Shown here: positions 10,179-22,200 of the stretch, piece by piece | Position numbering within the stretch: the first letter of the stretch is position 1 | Layout: the number at the start of each line of letters is the position of its first letter | Assembly (NCBI GenBank): GCA_001792895.1 | Contig: MARA01000017.1 | Location: 124,001 to 188,000 of the forward strand | Source of the DNA: Lentinus brumalis | Lineage: Eukaryota > Basidiomycota > Agaricomycetes > Polyporales > Polyporaceae | Length of the DNA: 64,000 nucleotides | Direction: 5' to 3' | Translations under genes and position numbers: made by a program | The notes under the pieces: model-generated | What the model was told of the DNA's origin: nothing | The model's input: the letters and a program-made list of their open reading frames with translations, nothing else | Database searches by the model: none

Positions 10179-11792
10179 TCAGATCCGCAACGTACGGCGT
10201 ACATGACGCAGCAGTGTCCTACCGAAACGGTATCCGAAGATGTACCACAGAAGTCTGTCCTTGAGAGATGACGGCGGTGTTCTGTATGCCGCCCAAGTGA
10301 TCGCGAGCTCGGAGGGTATGAGGGACCAGTACCGCTTGGCTTGTTCCTCGTAATCCCAATCCCACTCCCAATCTGTGTCTAGGACGGCCTCTTCTGCAAG
10401 CGAGTGATCTGGTAATCGACTGACCGCTTGTTCGAAGTGAGTAAGAGCCTCAGATGCCGTGAAGCGGTCATGTATGACATGCGTCGTCATCTTGTCGAAC
10501 AAGGGAGCAAACTCCGGGATGCTGCCGGCAATTGGCTGAGAACCTAGGGAGTTAGAAACGCACAGCGCATTGCGCATGAAGTGCTACTCACCGCGAACTG
10601 CGCGCGAAACATGTTCCCAAGACAAGCGACGTCATAGGCGAAAGGATTATAGTCGTACGCCCCAAGGCTCACGTCGAGTGGACCATACGGCGTGCCTGAC
10701 ATAGTGGACGGATCCGCAATCAGCCGGCAAACATGAAGCGGTTTGTCGAGCGTAAATTGAACGGAGAGGTTGAAGTCGAAGAGGCAGTAGAGGACACGGG
10801 AAGTCCGTCTATGCTGGGCCAGCGTGTTTCCGAACGCTGGACTATATCCCCAGAGGGAATAGGTGTTGCTCATTATGTTATGCTCATCAATGTCCTGGGG
10901 CGCATTCAGTAAGACAAACATGGCGGCGTAATATGAACAAACCAAACGCACACGGTGTGCCACTCGTCGGCTGTGTAGGAAGCTCAATCCCTGCAAAATA
11001 TTTAAGTCCAGGTACGGCGGTACAAAGCTGACCCGCCCACCTTCAACGTGCAGTGCATGAACTTCGCCACCTGACCGACGGTCTCGAAGGTATCCAGAGG
11101 ATTGTATTCACCCCAGCTATAGTGTACACGTCAGCGGGTGCAACGCCTACTCGATTCTCACTCACGTAGGCATAACAACGAACGAGAATTTGTACGGGGT
11201 GTCCAGTATCGCCACAGGTGGGAGGACGCCCTGGAAATCCTCTAGGAACAGCTCTTCGCATCGTAGGAGGTCTTGGTATATGCGGTATTCATGCGTATAC
11301 GTGTTTACCAGCTTGATAGTGACGTCTCGGCCATATCTATCTTGAGCGGGGGCACACTTGAGCTGTTGCTTCGTCAGAGGAGACAGGCATCGGATGAACC
11401 GGCACTCACATACGGTATCGGCGGCCTGGAACCAGTCGCGTCATCAGTGCAGCGTTCTGCGTATGGCGGGGGTGCAGGAGATGTGATGGGTGGAGGACAC
11501 CATATTTCCTCAGCCAAAAGCGGGTGTTTATGAAAAAGCAGTAGATCGAAACCACGAGCAGCAAGCCAGTCGCGGTAGGCTATCCAAAACAGCCGCATAT
11601 CGGACCAAGATGGGAAGTCATCCTCTCCCTTAAAGAAGGAGTTGACGTCCTCTAGTGGAAGCTGTTGACTGTCATATGAGCTTTGATACTTTGCGGTACG
11701 AACATACCACCTACATCTGGCAAGTTCAAGTTCCATCCGGCGCCCCCTCCTGGCGGAACATCGCCCTTGTCTGAGAGGTTGAGTCTGTCCAT
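10179..11792 (-). CDS. Protein kinase-like protein, family B copy 2 (complete)
   Basis: A complete seven-exon gene of about 433 aa: 11715-11792, 11410-11661, 11166-11362, 11041-11116, 10952-10990, 10592-10894, 10179-10535. Start MDRLNLSDKGDVPPGGGAGW. N-lobe: DRYGRDVTIKLVNTYTHEY, with the VAIK-like lysine; hinge region YKFSFVVMPTWGEYNPLDTF. C-lobe: FLHSRRVAHR plus DIDEHNIMSN (catalytic Asp and Asn present), CLFDFNLSVQF (DFN for DFG) and DYNPFAYDVACLG as helix F. The C-terminal exon has an acidic aromatic stretch, DTDWEWDWDYEE. Helix F resembles family A, so both probably belong to one agaricomycete kinase-like clade. Substrate unknown; the HRD and Asn make catalysis more plausible than in family A. 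Confidence 0.75.
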
Positions 11793-13109
11793 TCCACCAA
11801 TTTACCAGACTCAGTAATTCGCGCCTTAGGCCCAGCAATGTGAGCCTAAATTTGTGACACTTAAGACGTGGATGGTGCGCGAGGATTGAATGGACGTGCA
11901 ACAAGTCGCCAGCAGCAATCTGCCTGGTTCAACATGTGCGCTTTGGGGAACTTACGTAATTGCCAGCATAGCCACATCCGACCTGGTTAATGATTCCGTT
12001 GACTCATCGAACAACTTGAACTACATAGATACGGACGTGACGGGGACGGGTTTATGTGTTGAGGCGGGGGGGTATCTGGGCCGCGGTAGGGTATGAGGCG
12101 AAGTGCGCACGCCCCGTGAGTCGTTCTCTACCGCAGCCGCATGCAATATTGACTGGCTCCATTTGTCTGAAGTTATTGGCATATAACACTACAAAGTACT
12201 GAGGCGGGTCCGGTCCTAGGTTGCACCGTCACTACAGTAATAAGTAGTGAATGTCACGGCGGGCTCGCAAGCGATCGCAGCACTGGTTGCACAGGCCATC
12301 GAACCGCGAAGATGGCTTCCGTAATCCCTGAGACATCAGGCCTTTTGTACTGATCGAACACCACTCCGATCAGAACGCGGCGACGGTACGCGGCGGCCTT
12401 GAGGCGACAGGACGACAACAAAGGTGCCCAAAAGAGGGATTGCAATACGAGTCATGTAGAAGACCACGCAGCAGCCTGAGCTCATATATGCTTTTGAACC
12501 GTGTGAGGCGATCTTGATAATCTGATGAAAATGTTCCGCACAGGACTCGTACTTCATCCGAGAGGCAGGAAAGTAAGCGGCACAACACCGTCGACCTGAC
12601 AGAAGTGTACCTTGAAGGGAGTAAGTACCATGCGGCAAACGTTCTAGCGTACTTGGGTTGATAGAGCGCAATTGGTATCGCTTCGCAAGCCTTGAGGCAG
12701 TCTGCTCATTCGGCCAGGAGCACGCATGCATGGGAAGAGAACAATGGGCGGTCACTTGCTTCCATCCGTATGGACGAACACGATGGACCCCACATTCGGG
12801 ATCTATACGCTGTGGACATCAGTGTAAGTAGCACCAACCTTAGCGGAGTCGTTCCAGAGCACGGTATGATGAGAAGCTGTTGAGTTCCGTTGCATTCACA
12901 GGGAAAGTTCCTACGAATCATGAGTCGCTCTCAAAACGCGAGAACCCGCCTAACAAGCACTGGCAGGGCATCGGCACGCTCCCACTCCGCAGAGCCTGGG
13001 TACGAGTACTAGCTCGGATTCCGCACAGCGCACAGCACATTCCGAGTCTCCGCCTCGCTCTGGTGGGTGCCCATATGGGTAGCATGGATCTTGATATAGC
13101 TTCAGGAAA
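11793..13109. other. Long region without a supported gene
   Basis: The left end holds the presumed promoter of the kinase-like gene and the conserved block at 11931-11990. The remainder has short open frames on both strands. One plus-strand start at 12778 reads MDPTFGIYTLWTSV and then stops. I see nothing I can defend as a gene. Confidence 0.5.
11931..11990. repeat. Conserved upstream block, copy 2
   Basis: Partner of 8161-8220, sharing GGAACTTACGTAATT and GCATAGCCACA. It lies about 140 bp upstream of the family B copy-2 start, so a promoter or untranslated-region origin is likely. Confidence 0.7.
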
Positions 13110-14264
13110 CTACTCCAAGTCCGGGAACCCGATGTTGCCCCAACCAGTCCAGTACGGGCTGCCGAAGCGGTGATGGTTCTCTTTCTCCAGCAGGAAGAGC
13201 TGCTCGATGTCCTCCTCCGCAAGATCCACGACCTTCGCATTCTCATCGATGCGCCGGGGCGTAACGGACTTCGGGATGACTGTGCAAGAGGATGGTCAGC
13301 ACAGGCTCGAGCCTATTCATTTCCAGCTTCCTCAATACGTACCAGACATGCCCGGACGGTTCACCTGCAGCGAAATCAGGATGTTCGCAGGCGTAACTCC
13401 ATACTTCTGCGCGAGCTTTTTCACAACGGGATTCTCGACGAGTGGAGCCTGGTCAGAACCGAGGGGTGAGTACGCGGTAAGCGCGATGCCGTGCTTCCTG
13501 CACTCCTCGACGATGTCCTCCTGCAAGCACAAACTGCAGTGTGCGTGCATGAGTACTCGTACACACAACCGCAATGATGGCATTTGAGACTTACGGATGA
13601 GACTCGATCTGGTTCACCGCTGGTATAACCGTGGCGAACTTCAGGAGCTCCTGCAGGTACTTGACCGAGAAGTTGGACACGCCGATTGCCTTGACTTTCT
13701 CGGGGTGCTCCTTGTAGACTTTCTCCATGGCCTTCCAAGTGTCGCGCCAGTCCCACTCCTTGTCCGCGCCGCCCTCTTTCTTCATCGGGCACGGCCAGTG
13801 CATGAGCCACAGGTCAAGGTATGGGGTGTCCAGCGCCTTGAGCGAGGTGTCGAGTGCGCTAGGGACATCGCGGTGGTTGGAGTTCCTGAGCTTGGTGGTA
13901 AGGAATATCTGCGAGCGCGGCACGCCGGACTGCTTAATACCGTCGCCGACCTCCTTTTCATTACCTGCGGGGTCCATTCAGACTCATAGTGCAGGTCCGG
14001 GGAAGGCTTGGGTGTAGACGTTGGCTGGGTGTAGTAAACACACGTACTATATCCGGCGGCAGTATCAATATGATTGTACCCGTTGTTGAGGGCGTGCGCG
14101 ACAGCCTTCTCGACGTCTCCCGGCTGGGACCTCCACGTTCCTTAGCACAGATCCGGCGGTGAGCGGAGCTCGACGCTGTCAGAAACGTTCAAGATTTACG
14201 CACCTAGTCCCAGTGTGGGCATCTCAGCGCCGGTGTTGAGTGTGATGGTCTTATACGCAGGCAT
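13110..14264 (-). CDS. Aldo-keto reductase
   Basis: An NAD(P)H-dependent cytosolic oxidoreductase of the AKR superfamily, reducing carbonyl compounds; the substrate cannot be told. Start ATG 14264 (MPAYKTITLNTGAEMPTLGL). The catalytic tetrad is visible: Asp and Tyr in HIDTAAGYSNEKEVG (joined across an intron), Lys in IFLTTKLRN and His in LWLMHWPCP. Further family motifs are IGVSNFSV, PAVNQIESHP, ALTAYSPLGS and the cofactor segment IPKSVTPRRI, joined across the last intron. The end WGNIGFPDLE-TAG is at 13110-13112. Four introns; the one after IESHP is best closed at an internal CTGCAG acceptor, giving HPLCLQEDIVEEC. Length is about that of the family (300-320 aa). Confidence 0.92.
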
Positions 14265-14795
14265 CGTCGTCGTCAGTGTCCGGTTGAGAGGTAGAGCGAG
14301 TATGATAGCGACAGCTGGGACCGAAGAATGGTCTCCCAGGGTACGTACTGTACGAGACCGATAAGGACGAATGCAGACGAGTACATCGCCCACAGCGCAC
14401 CTCGCGGCACACCGTCATTCCCGCCGGGCACCCACGCCGAAAGGTGCCGGGGCTCATAACGGCATGTACGATACTACATACGGCTTATAGTGGTGCGCCT
14501 ACCTTGTACGAAGGCGAGCGAGGTCACAGGTCGGCGCTCTCGCTGGCCGGGTGGAGCATAGATCTGAGGGGGAACTCAACATATGAGCAGACGGAGAGTC
14601 TTGGGCGGCCTTCACTCCGCGAGATCTGGATAAACGGTTAGCTAGACATCATGCGAAGGCGGATAGTAACACACATTCAATGCTAGCCCGTTGCGCCGTG
14701 CAGCATGTACCCATGTAGGCACTTTGAGCCACGCTTGCATTATATTGTGCCGCAGCCTTCGCTCACGGTGTATATCATGCACTTACATTACTTGT
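14265..14795. other. Intergenic, aldo-keto reductase upstream region
   Basis: It lies between the AKR start and the GPI13 stop, both genes on the minus strand. It should hold the AKR promoter. No clear TATA box or coding sequence was found. Confidence 0.5.
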
Positions 14796-17700
14796 CTACT
14801 TTTTGGCCTTGTCCGGGTTCATCGCAGCAAACAGCTTCGACACCCTCTCCGTCACCCTCCCCACCCCAACGCCGACCCCAAACAACACCGCAACATCCAC
14901 CACAACCACCGTCACCGCCGCTAGCATGAAGCGCGGCGCAAAGATCTTCCACACCATAAGATGCCGTCTCAGCCATGCCGAGCAGATCGCACTACTCAGC
15001 AGCAGCGTTCCATGGTACAGCATCACGCCCAAGCCAGCGCGCACCGCGTCCACACGCGCCTTGATGTCCGCCTGTGGCTGCGGCAGAGGAGGTACGTTCC
15101 ACAGCGCGAGTAACGGCACCGCGAGCGCGACAAGGAAGTGGGGTCCGAACGTATTGAGCATGACGAGCAGCGGGGAGAACGGGTACGTCATTGTCGGCGT
15201 GAGCACGAACGCCGTCTTCCACTGGATCGACGGAATCGCGGCCTGGTGCCCGGTGGCAAAGAACGCGTGCATGGCGAGGAGCGCGAGGGGTGTGATCTCC
15301 GAGAATCGGAGAGGGATGACTGGGGTACGGAGCTCATCTGCTTGGAGAATCGCAGATGGGTTCCCGGATGCGAAGACCGCCTCGAGGCCCCGAACGTCAC
15401 GAACGCTGTCCACCACCTCGAGATGCGCCAGTATCGCCACCGCAGCAAGGGCAAGCACAACCTGACCGGTGAGCTGCGTGGCTGCATACAACAGGCCAAG
15501 GAAAAGCGACCAGAACACCATGTAAGGCGCTCCGAACGCGTTTGCGAATCCAATCACGGTGACTTCGCGCTTGCCACCGTCCTGCTTGGCTTCGCTCGAT
15601 ATCTCCAGGCAGAGGGGGACAAGCCACCATAGCGCGTACCCGAAGAAGATCACAAGACCCACGGCTACCCTGGCACACCACGTCCTTGCCGAGCGCAGGA
15701 CACCTGCCCACTCAGGACCAAACTGCTCCGACGAGTCCCAATGCTCGATCACCCAGAAAGCGGCACCAAGCAGGAACACCGCCGGTAGAAGTCCCAGGAG
15801 GACCAGAGTGGCAGTCCCCTTGTCTGACTTGGATATCCGCAAGAATCGCCGCATGATCCACGGTAGCCCGAGAGCGACGGGGATTGACAGGGCGAGGATG
15901 GGCGCTGGCGGAGAGGGCAGAGACGACGATGCGAAGAAGGTGACGTGGCAGAACGGCTGTTGCTCCTCCCTGCAGACGGTACTCATCGCCATCAGCCGCA
16001 CGCAAACGGCAAAGAGGGCGGAGAAGGCCAAGATGCGCAGTCGCAGTCGCGCGGTTGGCGCGGTGAATCCGACCAGAATGTTTGGCACGATGGAGGTGAT
16101 GAGGAGGTAGGTCACGACGTGGTCTTCCCAGACTGTGAACGAATTCGACGCGAACGCAGCAGCATGCAGGATAAGCGGGAGTGGCATGGATGTGAGCGAG
16201 GGTCGGATATTTGAGAGCGGGGGGAGCGACGAAGCGATGATGACCAAGGACAACATGGCAGCTGCTCCAAAGAGTAAACTCTCAGCGAAGTCCAACCCCT
16301 TGACGAAGCGGGAGACAGTCAGGTATGCCACGAAACCAAATAATGCTCCTCCGACAGCACTGGACAGATACCAGCGTCGCGCCTCCAAGGTCCACTCCTG
16401 CCATCCAGCCTCCAGGGCCCGGAGCTTGAAGTACAACGAGGTTGCTGCCACCGTCCCCGTCACGAGGAGGATCAACCCAAGGCGCATGAGGCCGACGTTG
16501 AACTGCGCCCACAGCATGCGGCATGCGGCGAGGGCATTGCGCGTGTACATGGTCATTGCAAGCCATTGCGCCTCGACATCCTTGGTGTGCGCCTCAAAGT
16601 TCACCGTCCGCCAGATGCGCTCAAGCTCGCTCCACGCCTTATCCAGCTCGGCACCGGACGCGCTTTGGCGGTACGTGTCGAGATATCGCTTTACCTGCAT
16701 GGCGTTGAGGGACAGAGCTCGAGTATAGTCCTTCCCCGCCTTGTCATGCCAGAAGAGCTCAGGGATAACGGTACCGAGGTTGTTGAAGGGGATGGGTAGT
16801 CCGAGAGCCAAAGAGAGGGTGGGCGCAAGGTCAATCTGCTGTATGTGTCGGTGCTCCACAGTCGCGTCGGGGAACACTCGAGTTGATAGCAGGAATGAGG
16901 GAATACTCGCTTTGGGGTGAACGAGCTGCGGCCCCTTGCTATACACCCACAGAGCTGCGGACGTCTCATGGTCTCCGTCACCACCATGGTCTCCTTTCCT
17001 ATCCATCCCATGGTCGCCCATGAGGATCAGGAGCGTGTCATCGTGAAGCACGTCGACGACACGGCGAAGAACATCATCCATCTGCGTGAGCTTTGTCTTC
17101 ATGGTCGGGTGGTCGGGTCCGACGCGATGGCCGACATGGTCGACGCCCAGAAAGTGGCCGATGAGGACGTCCCAAGGAGCGTCCTTGTCTTGCAGCAGAG
17201 GAAAGAGGTGCTCAATCACTCCTTCGTCGACGGTGTGCAGATCCTCCACGTTGAATGAGTCGTACGGGAACGTCATGTTCGGCTCAAAGGAGTCTGGGAA
17301 GACGGTGGTCCATGTGTCGTCACCCATGAACGCAATCTACCCCTGCATGATTGTCTGTCGCTTTCTCAGGTAAACAGAGCGCATGCTCACCTTCTTGCCT
17401 GCTGCTCTGAGTTGACCGACCAAAGAGTCCTCGGTGACAGAGGAACCTCCGAAGTTCGAGCCCATTTCCATGAACGTGGGGAGGGAACCGGTGGTGATCC
17501 CTTTCAATCGCTGCAGCGTAGTCGTCGGTGGGTCAGAGAACATCTCAAAGAGGAACGACCGTGATGGCTGCGAAGCCGTGAGCTCCTGAGGAAGGACGAG
17601 TACATTGTGATGGTATGGCGAAGGGGGTTTCGGAGGGTGCGGACTGACGAAGTCGAAACGGAGGGCGTCGATGACAAGCACGACAGCTCTCTTGTGCGAC

Positions 17701-17846
17701 GGCGTAATAGTACAGCTACCGTCCTGGCATGCTGTGATGTCCGGAAGAGACAAGCGGGTGAGGAGGAAGCCGCGATAGTAGAGGTAGATTCCCGCGAGGT
17801 GCACGAGGAACACAGCGACAAGCAACGAGAGTCCCCTGGTCGCCAT
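14796..17846 (-). CDS. GPI13: GPI ethanolamine phosphate transferase 3 (PIG-O type)
   Basis: An ER membrane enzyme that adds phosphoethanolamine to the third mannose of GPI anchor precursors. Two exons, 17391-17846 and 14796-17336, give 998 aa, close to the family's ~1000. An N-terminal signal-anchor (LLVAVFLVHLAGIYLYYRGF) is followed by the alkaline-phosphatase-like luminal domain: VVLVIDALRFDFV (metal Asp), TTGSLPTFMEMGSNFGG (Thr/Ser nucleophile region), IAFMGDDTWTTVFPDSF, HFLGVDHVGHRVGP and LLILMGDHGMDRKGDHGGDG (metal Asp/His). The C-terminal half is a run of hydrophobic membrane segments. The HFLGVDHVGHRVGP wording fits PIG-O better than PIG-N or PIG-G. It is divergently paired with DPB4, with 197 bp between starts. 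Confidence 0.93.
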
Positions 17847-17910
17847 CTGAAGGGTAGGTATGTGCAGAGAGCGCCGTGTGGTCTATGACATGAGATACAG
17901 TTAGTCTGAG

Positions 17911-17936
17911 GTGGTGGTGGTGGTGGTGGTGGTGGT
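17911..17936. repeat. (GGT)n microsatellite
   Basis: About nine GGT units in the 197-bp spacer between the divergent starts of GPI13 and DPB4, so it lies in a promoter or 5' UTR. Confidence 0.9.
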
Positions 17937-18043
17937 AGAACGGAGAGAAACGTGTCCAGCGCGCCTCGGACTTCGAGCACCTTTACCTGCGACCACCACC
18001 TTCCGCACTCACTTCCGCCAACGATATCAACACGTCAATCACT

Positions 18044-19064
18044 ATGCCGCGAGCGAAAGAGTCTACCGCGGGAGCATCTACCGCACAAGCACAGCAGGAA
18101 GCAGTTTCGGATGGGATAGACAACTTTGAGTTGCCCCGAAGCCTGATCATGAAGCTCGCGCGGGCTTCGCAGGTGAGCTTCTCCTCTCAGACGCGTTTGA
18201 CGCGTCACAATGCTGTCTTGCAATCAAAGAGGGGACCTGAGCCGCCATAGGTTCCAGAAAACACGAAATTCTCGAAGGAGGTCATCCTTGCTATCCTGAA
18301 GGCGTCCACGGTCTTCATCAACTACCTCGGTATGTGTTGCTCCCTCTCCATGCCACAAATACTCAAAGACCTTCATAGCTGCAACGTAAACCGTCATTGC
18401 TTCCCATCCTGTCGCACATCTGACGTCCGGGATACAGCGCGCACGAAGTAGCCACCTCGAAACAACACAAGAGCATTTCCGCCACCGACGTCCTCAAGGC
18501 GCTCGAACTTGTCGAACTCGCAGACATCGCACAGAACATCCAAGGAGAGCTCCCCCGTTCGTCCCCTTCCCCCCTTTATCCTACCACTCGCTCAAATACT
18601 CGTACGCAGTATATCGCGACCTCCAGAAGTCTGACAAACGGAAAGGCGGTAAGGGCAAGGCGAAGGACGCCTCCGAGTCTGCTGCCTCCGCCGGCCCCAA
18701 GGGCAAGGGCAAGGGCAAAGCCGCCGCGAGCCCGACCTCGGACCCTGCCGCACCCGGACCAGCCCCCACGATCCATATACCGGCCGTTCGTCCTGCCGTA
18801 GGACCATCGGCAGCGGAGCAGTCCGAAGACATTGATGAGGACCAGGAGATGGCCGACGCCGACCAGGACCAGGGTGAGGAACAGGAACAAGAACAGGAGC
18901 AGGACGAAGCTGAGGACGACGAGATCGACGAAGACGACGAGGACGATGATGAGGACGAGGCTGAGCCACCAGAGGACATCATGGCAGTGGAGGAAGAGGA
19001 ACTACGGAGGGACGCAAAGGGGCTGGAGGCCATGGACCGAGACGAGGCTGTAGACGAGGACTGA
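18044..19064 (+). CDS. DPB4: DNA polymerase epsilon subunit D, histone fold (DPB4/POLE3)
   Basis: A histone-fold protein that pairs with the Dpb3-type subunit in DNA polymerase epsilon and, in many eukaryotes, in a CHRAC-type chromatin complex. Exons 18044-18172, 18251-18329, 18379-18385, 18438-18556 and 18610-19064 give 262 aa. The histone fold spans about residues 30-105: LPRSLIMKLARASQVPENTK, then KEVILAILKASTVFINYLAA, then KSISATDVLKALELVEL. A basic linker and a long acidic Asp/Glu tail follow, ending EAVDED-TGA, as is typical of the family. Exon 3 is only 7 bases (CTGCAAC) and is required to keep AATAHEVA in frame. Intron 1 carries two ACGCGT boxes. Confidence 0.9.
18191..18205. promoter_or_regulatory. 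Paired MCB-like boxes in DPB4 intron 1
   Basis: ACGCGT occurs at 18191-18196 and 18200-18205, three bases apart, about 150 bp downstream of the DPB4 start codon. ACGCGT is the MluI cell-cycle box bound by MBF, which drives G1/S genes in fungi. The function here is inferred. Confidence 0.45.
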
Positions 19065-19261
19065 CCGAAGTTCTCCCATCATGCCCATCACATATTTTTC
19101 CTGTATCCATACTTGGACGCACTGGTACATATTCAATCATGTCTGTCTGCGAGAGGAAAACCAAGAACTACGTAGGCACATATGTACTAATAGATGAGTT
19201 TTCTGTAACGACTGCAAGATGACCATACCAAACCACACCAACCACGCGACGTACGTGACCA

Positions 19262-22200
19262 CTACCGCCTCGACCGCGTCCTCGAGCCGATAGCTTTGAA
19301 CGTCGCCCCATCATCCGAATCATCGTCCACCACAATCGCAGGAGCTTTCTTCTTCGACGCAGCCTTCCCCTTCGCGGATGCCTGCGTTTCCCTCGTCGAC
19401 TTCAGCGTAGCCACTGGCTCATCCTCTCCGAAGTCATCGTCCTCCCCAAACCCGTCGTCATCGTCCAAGCCCATCTGGAAGTCGTCGTCCAGCTCATCGC
19501 CCTCTTCGATGTCCGAGTCGATGAACAGCGGCTGCTTCTGCGAGCCCTTTGCGCGCGTGCTCCTCGCGCTGCTCTTGGACTGCGTGCTCGGAGGCTTGGA
19601 CTGAGACTTGGCCTGGCTCTTTCCTTTCCCTTTCGTCGGCATCGGGACGGGTTCGTCCTCGTCGTCGTCGTCAGTCACAAGCGACGGCCGAAGCCTTGCG
19701 CTCCGCTGCGTCGACTTGAGGGTGGTGCTGCTCTTGGGCTGCGACTGCGACATCGACTGTGATTGAGACGGTGGAGGGGGTTGTGACGCGCCTTTCCAGT
19801 ATTCTGCGGGACACATTGTGAGCAACATGCGCCCGCAAGAGGGGGAAGAGAACTCACGAGAGCCGATGCCAAGGTCATTGTCTTCCTCCACAACGAGCTC
19901 GACCGGCTGTCTCCGTTCACCTCCATTCTTCTGCTCATAGCGTGTCAGCATTCTCCAAGTCGCTCCCAACGTAGAGACTTACCCTCTTGAACTTCTTGAA
20001 ATCCGGCCTTCCCAGCCACTCCACCCGTCCCTCTCCCCTCCTCAGATGCTCTCTTGTCCCGGCTCCCGGTTCCCGATGCAACGGCATTTCCACCACCACC
20101 ATGAAGTTGCCCCTGATATCCCCATCGTCTCCAAAGTCCTCCAAGACCTTCCAGTCTTGATCATCCTTCTCCCTCTCCAGATCCGGTTTCGAGATCCGCA
20201 AATTGTTAAACTCGCGGTCAAACGTGGTCTCTGCCTTCTTCCCGCGCTTCGTCGTCGCGACCGCTTTCAAGAACGCGTCATCCCGATCTGGCTCCCCCGC
20301 CTTCTCCTTCTCTTTCTTCGTCGGGGGCCGCGGCTTGACGTGCACCTGCTCCTGCGCCATGTCCACCCGCGTCACGATCTGCGACACCGGCTTCTGCGGC
20401 TTCCCCTGGTTCTGCTGCGCCTCGTCGCTCGTCTTCCTCTTCGTCCTCGGAGGAACGTCGCCATCGTCCGCCATTTCCACATCCTCGTCCTCCTGGGTCT
20501 TCCGCTTTGTCCCACGCGACTGAGTCTGGCTCTCCGCCAGCCCACCGGCCATCGTGCTCTCTTCCTCCTCCTCCATCAGCGTGCCAAGAGAACCGACCCC
20601 GTTCGTCCCGCTCCGCGCAGTCGTCCTAGTGGGCGCGCTCCTGCCCAATCGGCCCATTCCCTGCGTGTCAGGCGCGAAGGTCACAGAAGCAGACGACTCA
20701 AACTGCGTGATGCTCTCCGCGCCGCTGACGGGGACCTGCTGGCTAGCATATTCGTCCGGGAGCATCTGAGCAATCTTGTCTGGGTCAGCCGAGTCGAACA
20801 GCTCCCTATACTTCTTGTGCTTGGGCTCCTCCGCATCGGGCACGAAGACATCCTCAGACGGAGGCAAAAACTGGCTCGCAGCATTCTGGGCCTGCGTCCC
20901 GACACGGCGCTTGAGACGTGACGGCCTCACTGGAGTCGGGGGCTGAACGCAGGTGACCGGTGAGTGCCCAGATGCGAGAAATAATCAGCGTGTATACTCA
21001 CGACGACACTCTCAGCTCTGCGAGCGGCTTCTGGCTCTTCGGAAGCTCGAGCGCTGCTATCCATGTCCATAGAGTCGTTAGCTACCTTTGGGCGTGCTCT
21101 GCGGACCAGAGTCTTCATGTACATTAGTTTGCAGTTCACCAGTGAGACAACCAATACATACCCTTCGGGGTGGTGCAGGTGCCGGGGCGGGAGGTTCCTC
21201 GGCTGGAGCTGGAACAGCTGGGTCTTCAGCTGCTGGTGCCGTGACTGGCGGAGGTGAAGGGGCTCGTGAAGAGGCCCTGGAGGTCGCTCGGCGGGTGAGC
21301 TTGCGCCTGGGAGCGGGCGGCGCTTCTGGCTCAGGCTCGGGTGCAGGCTCGGGTGCGTTCGTCTGCACCACAGACGGCTCGTCGTCCATAGTGTTGGGAA
21401 TAACGTCGGGAAGTACTGACTCCTCTTGAACTGAAGCCATCGTCAGTTTCAGCGTGAGCAGTGTAACACGGATACACATACTATCTTCGGCGCCAGCGCT
21501 GCAGTCGACATACGACACGTCGGCGTGAACAACCGCTTCGACAATCTTGTCCGGATGGATGAATTTCAGCTCAAAGCTGTACAATCATCCGTCAGCGGTA
21601 TCCTAGAAAATAAGCCTTGCGTTGACGCACCTCCTCGCTTCCTCAACGAAGCCTGCCCATTTCTCCTTCCCAATCGCTGCAGTCATCGCGTCGTGTTTTG
21701 CGACCAGGACCAACGTGGCGCCCCTGGCTTTGCCTTTCGCCAGTACTTGCTTCAGACCATCTCGGGCTTTATCCACCGCCAGACACTCGTAGTCGCCTTC
21801 GGCGCGTTTGACGAGGTCTTTGAGCACCCCTGGAGCTTCCGCGCCCTTCTCGCCGACGAAGATGAAGCGCCGGCTCCTGAACATCCCAAGGCGTTCTTCG
21901 TTAGGCTCCCACAGATTGAACTTCTTGAGCCGGGACGGAAGTGCAGGCTGGAACGAGGGGCGGAACTTGCTCGTCGGCGGGAGAGCGAAGTGCTCCTCCA
22001 ACGAACTGAGCTCCCCTGCCTCCGCCTTCCCGGCAGTCAGAACGGCACTGAGCCATTCCGGCTTGACCAAGGTGGCCACGGAGATGAGAGACGAGGCGAT
22101 GGACGCGGTCAGCTCGTACTTGGGCGTGAGGTGGTGCGTGACAGCCTCATGTAGTGTCGGTACGAGGTGAATACCTATAGGGGTACTTGAGCACTGAAGG

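Noticed and set aside
12336..12755. 139-codon minus-strand open frame
   Set aside because: No motif, no splice context and no homologous wording; likely chance in a GC-rich region.
12778..12822. Plus-strand MDPTFGIYTLWTSV, reminiscent of the start of some agaricomycete membrane proteins
   Set aside because: It stops after 14 codons and no continuation with membrane segments was found.
20046..20921. 291-codon plus-strand open frame
   Set aside because: Antisense shadow of the NBS1 C-terminal region; composition is that of a complementary strand.
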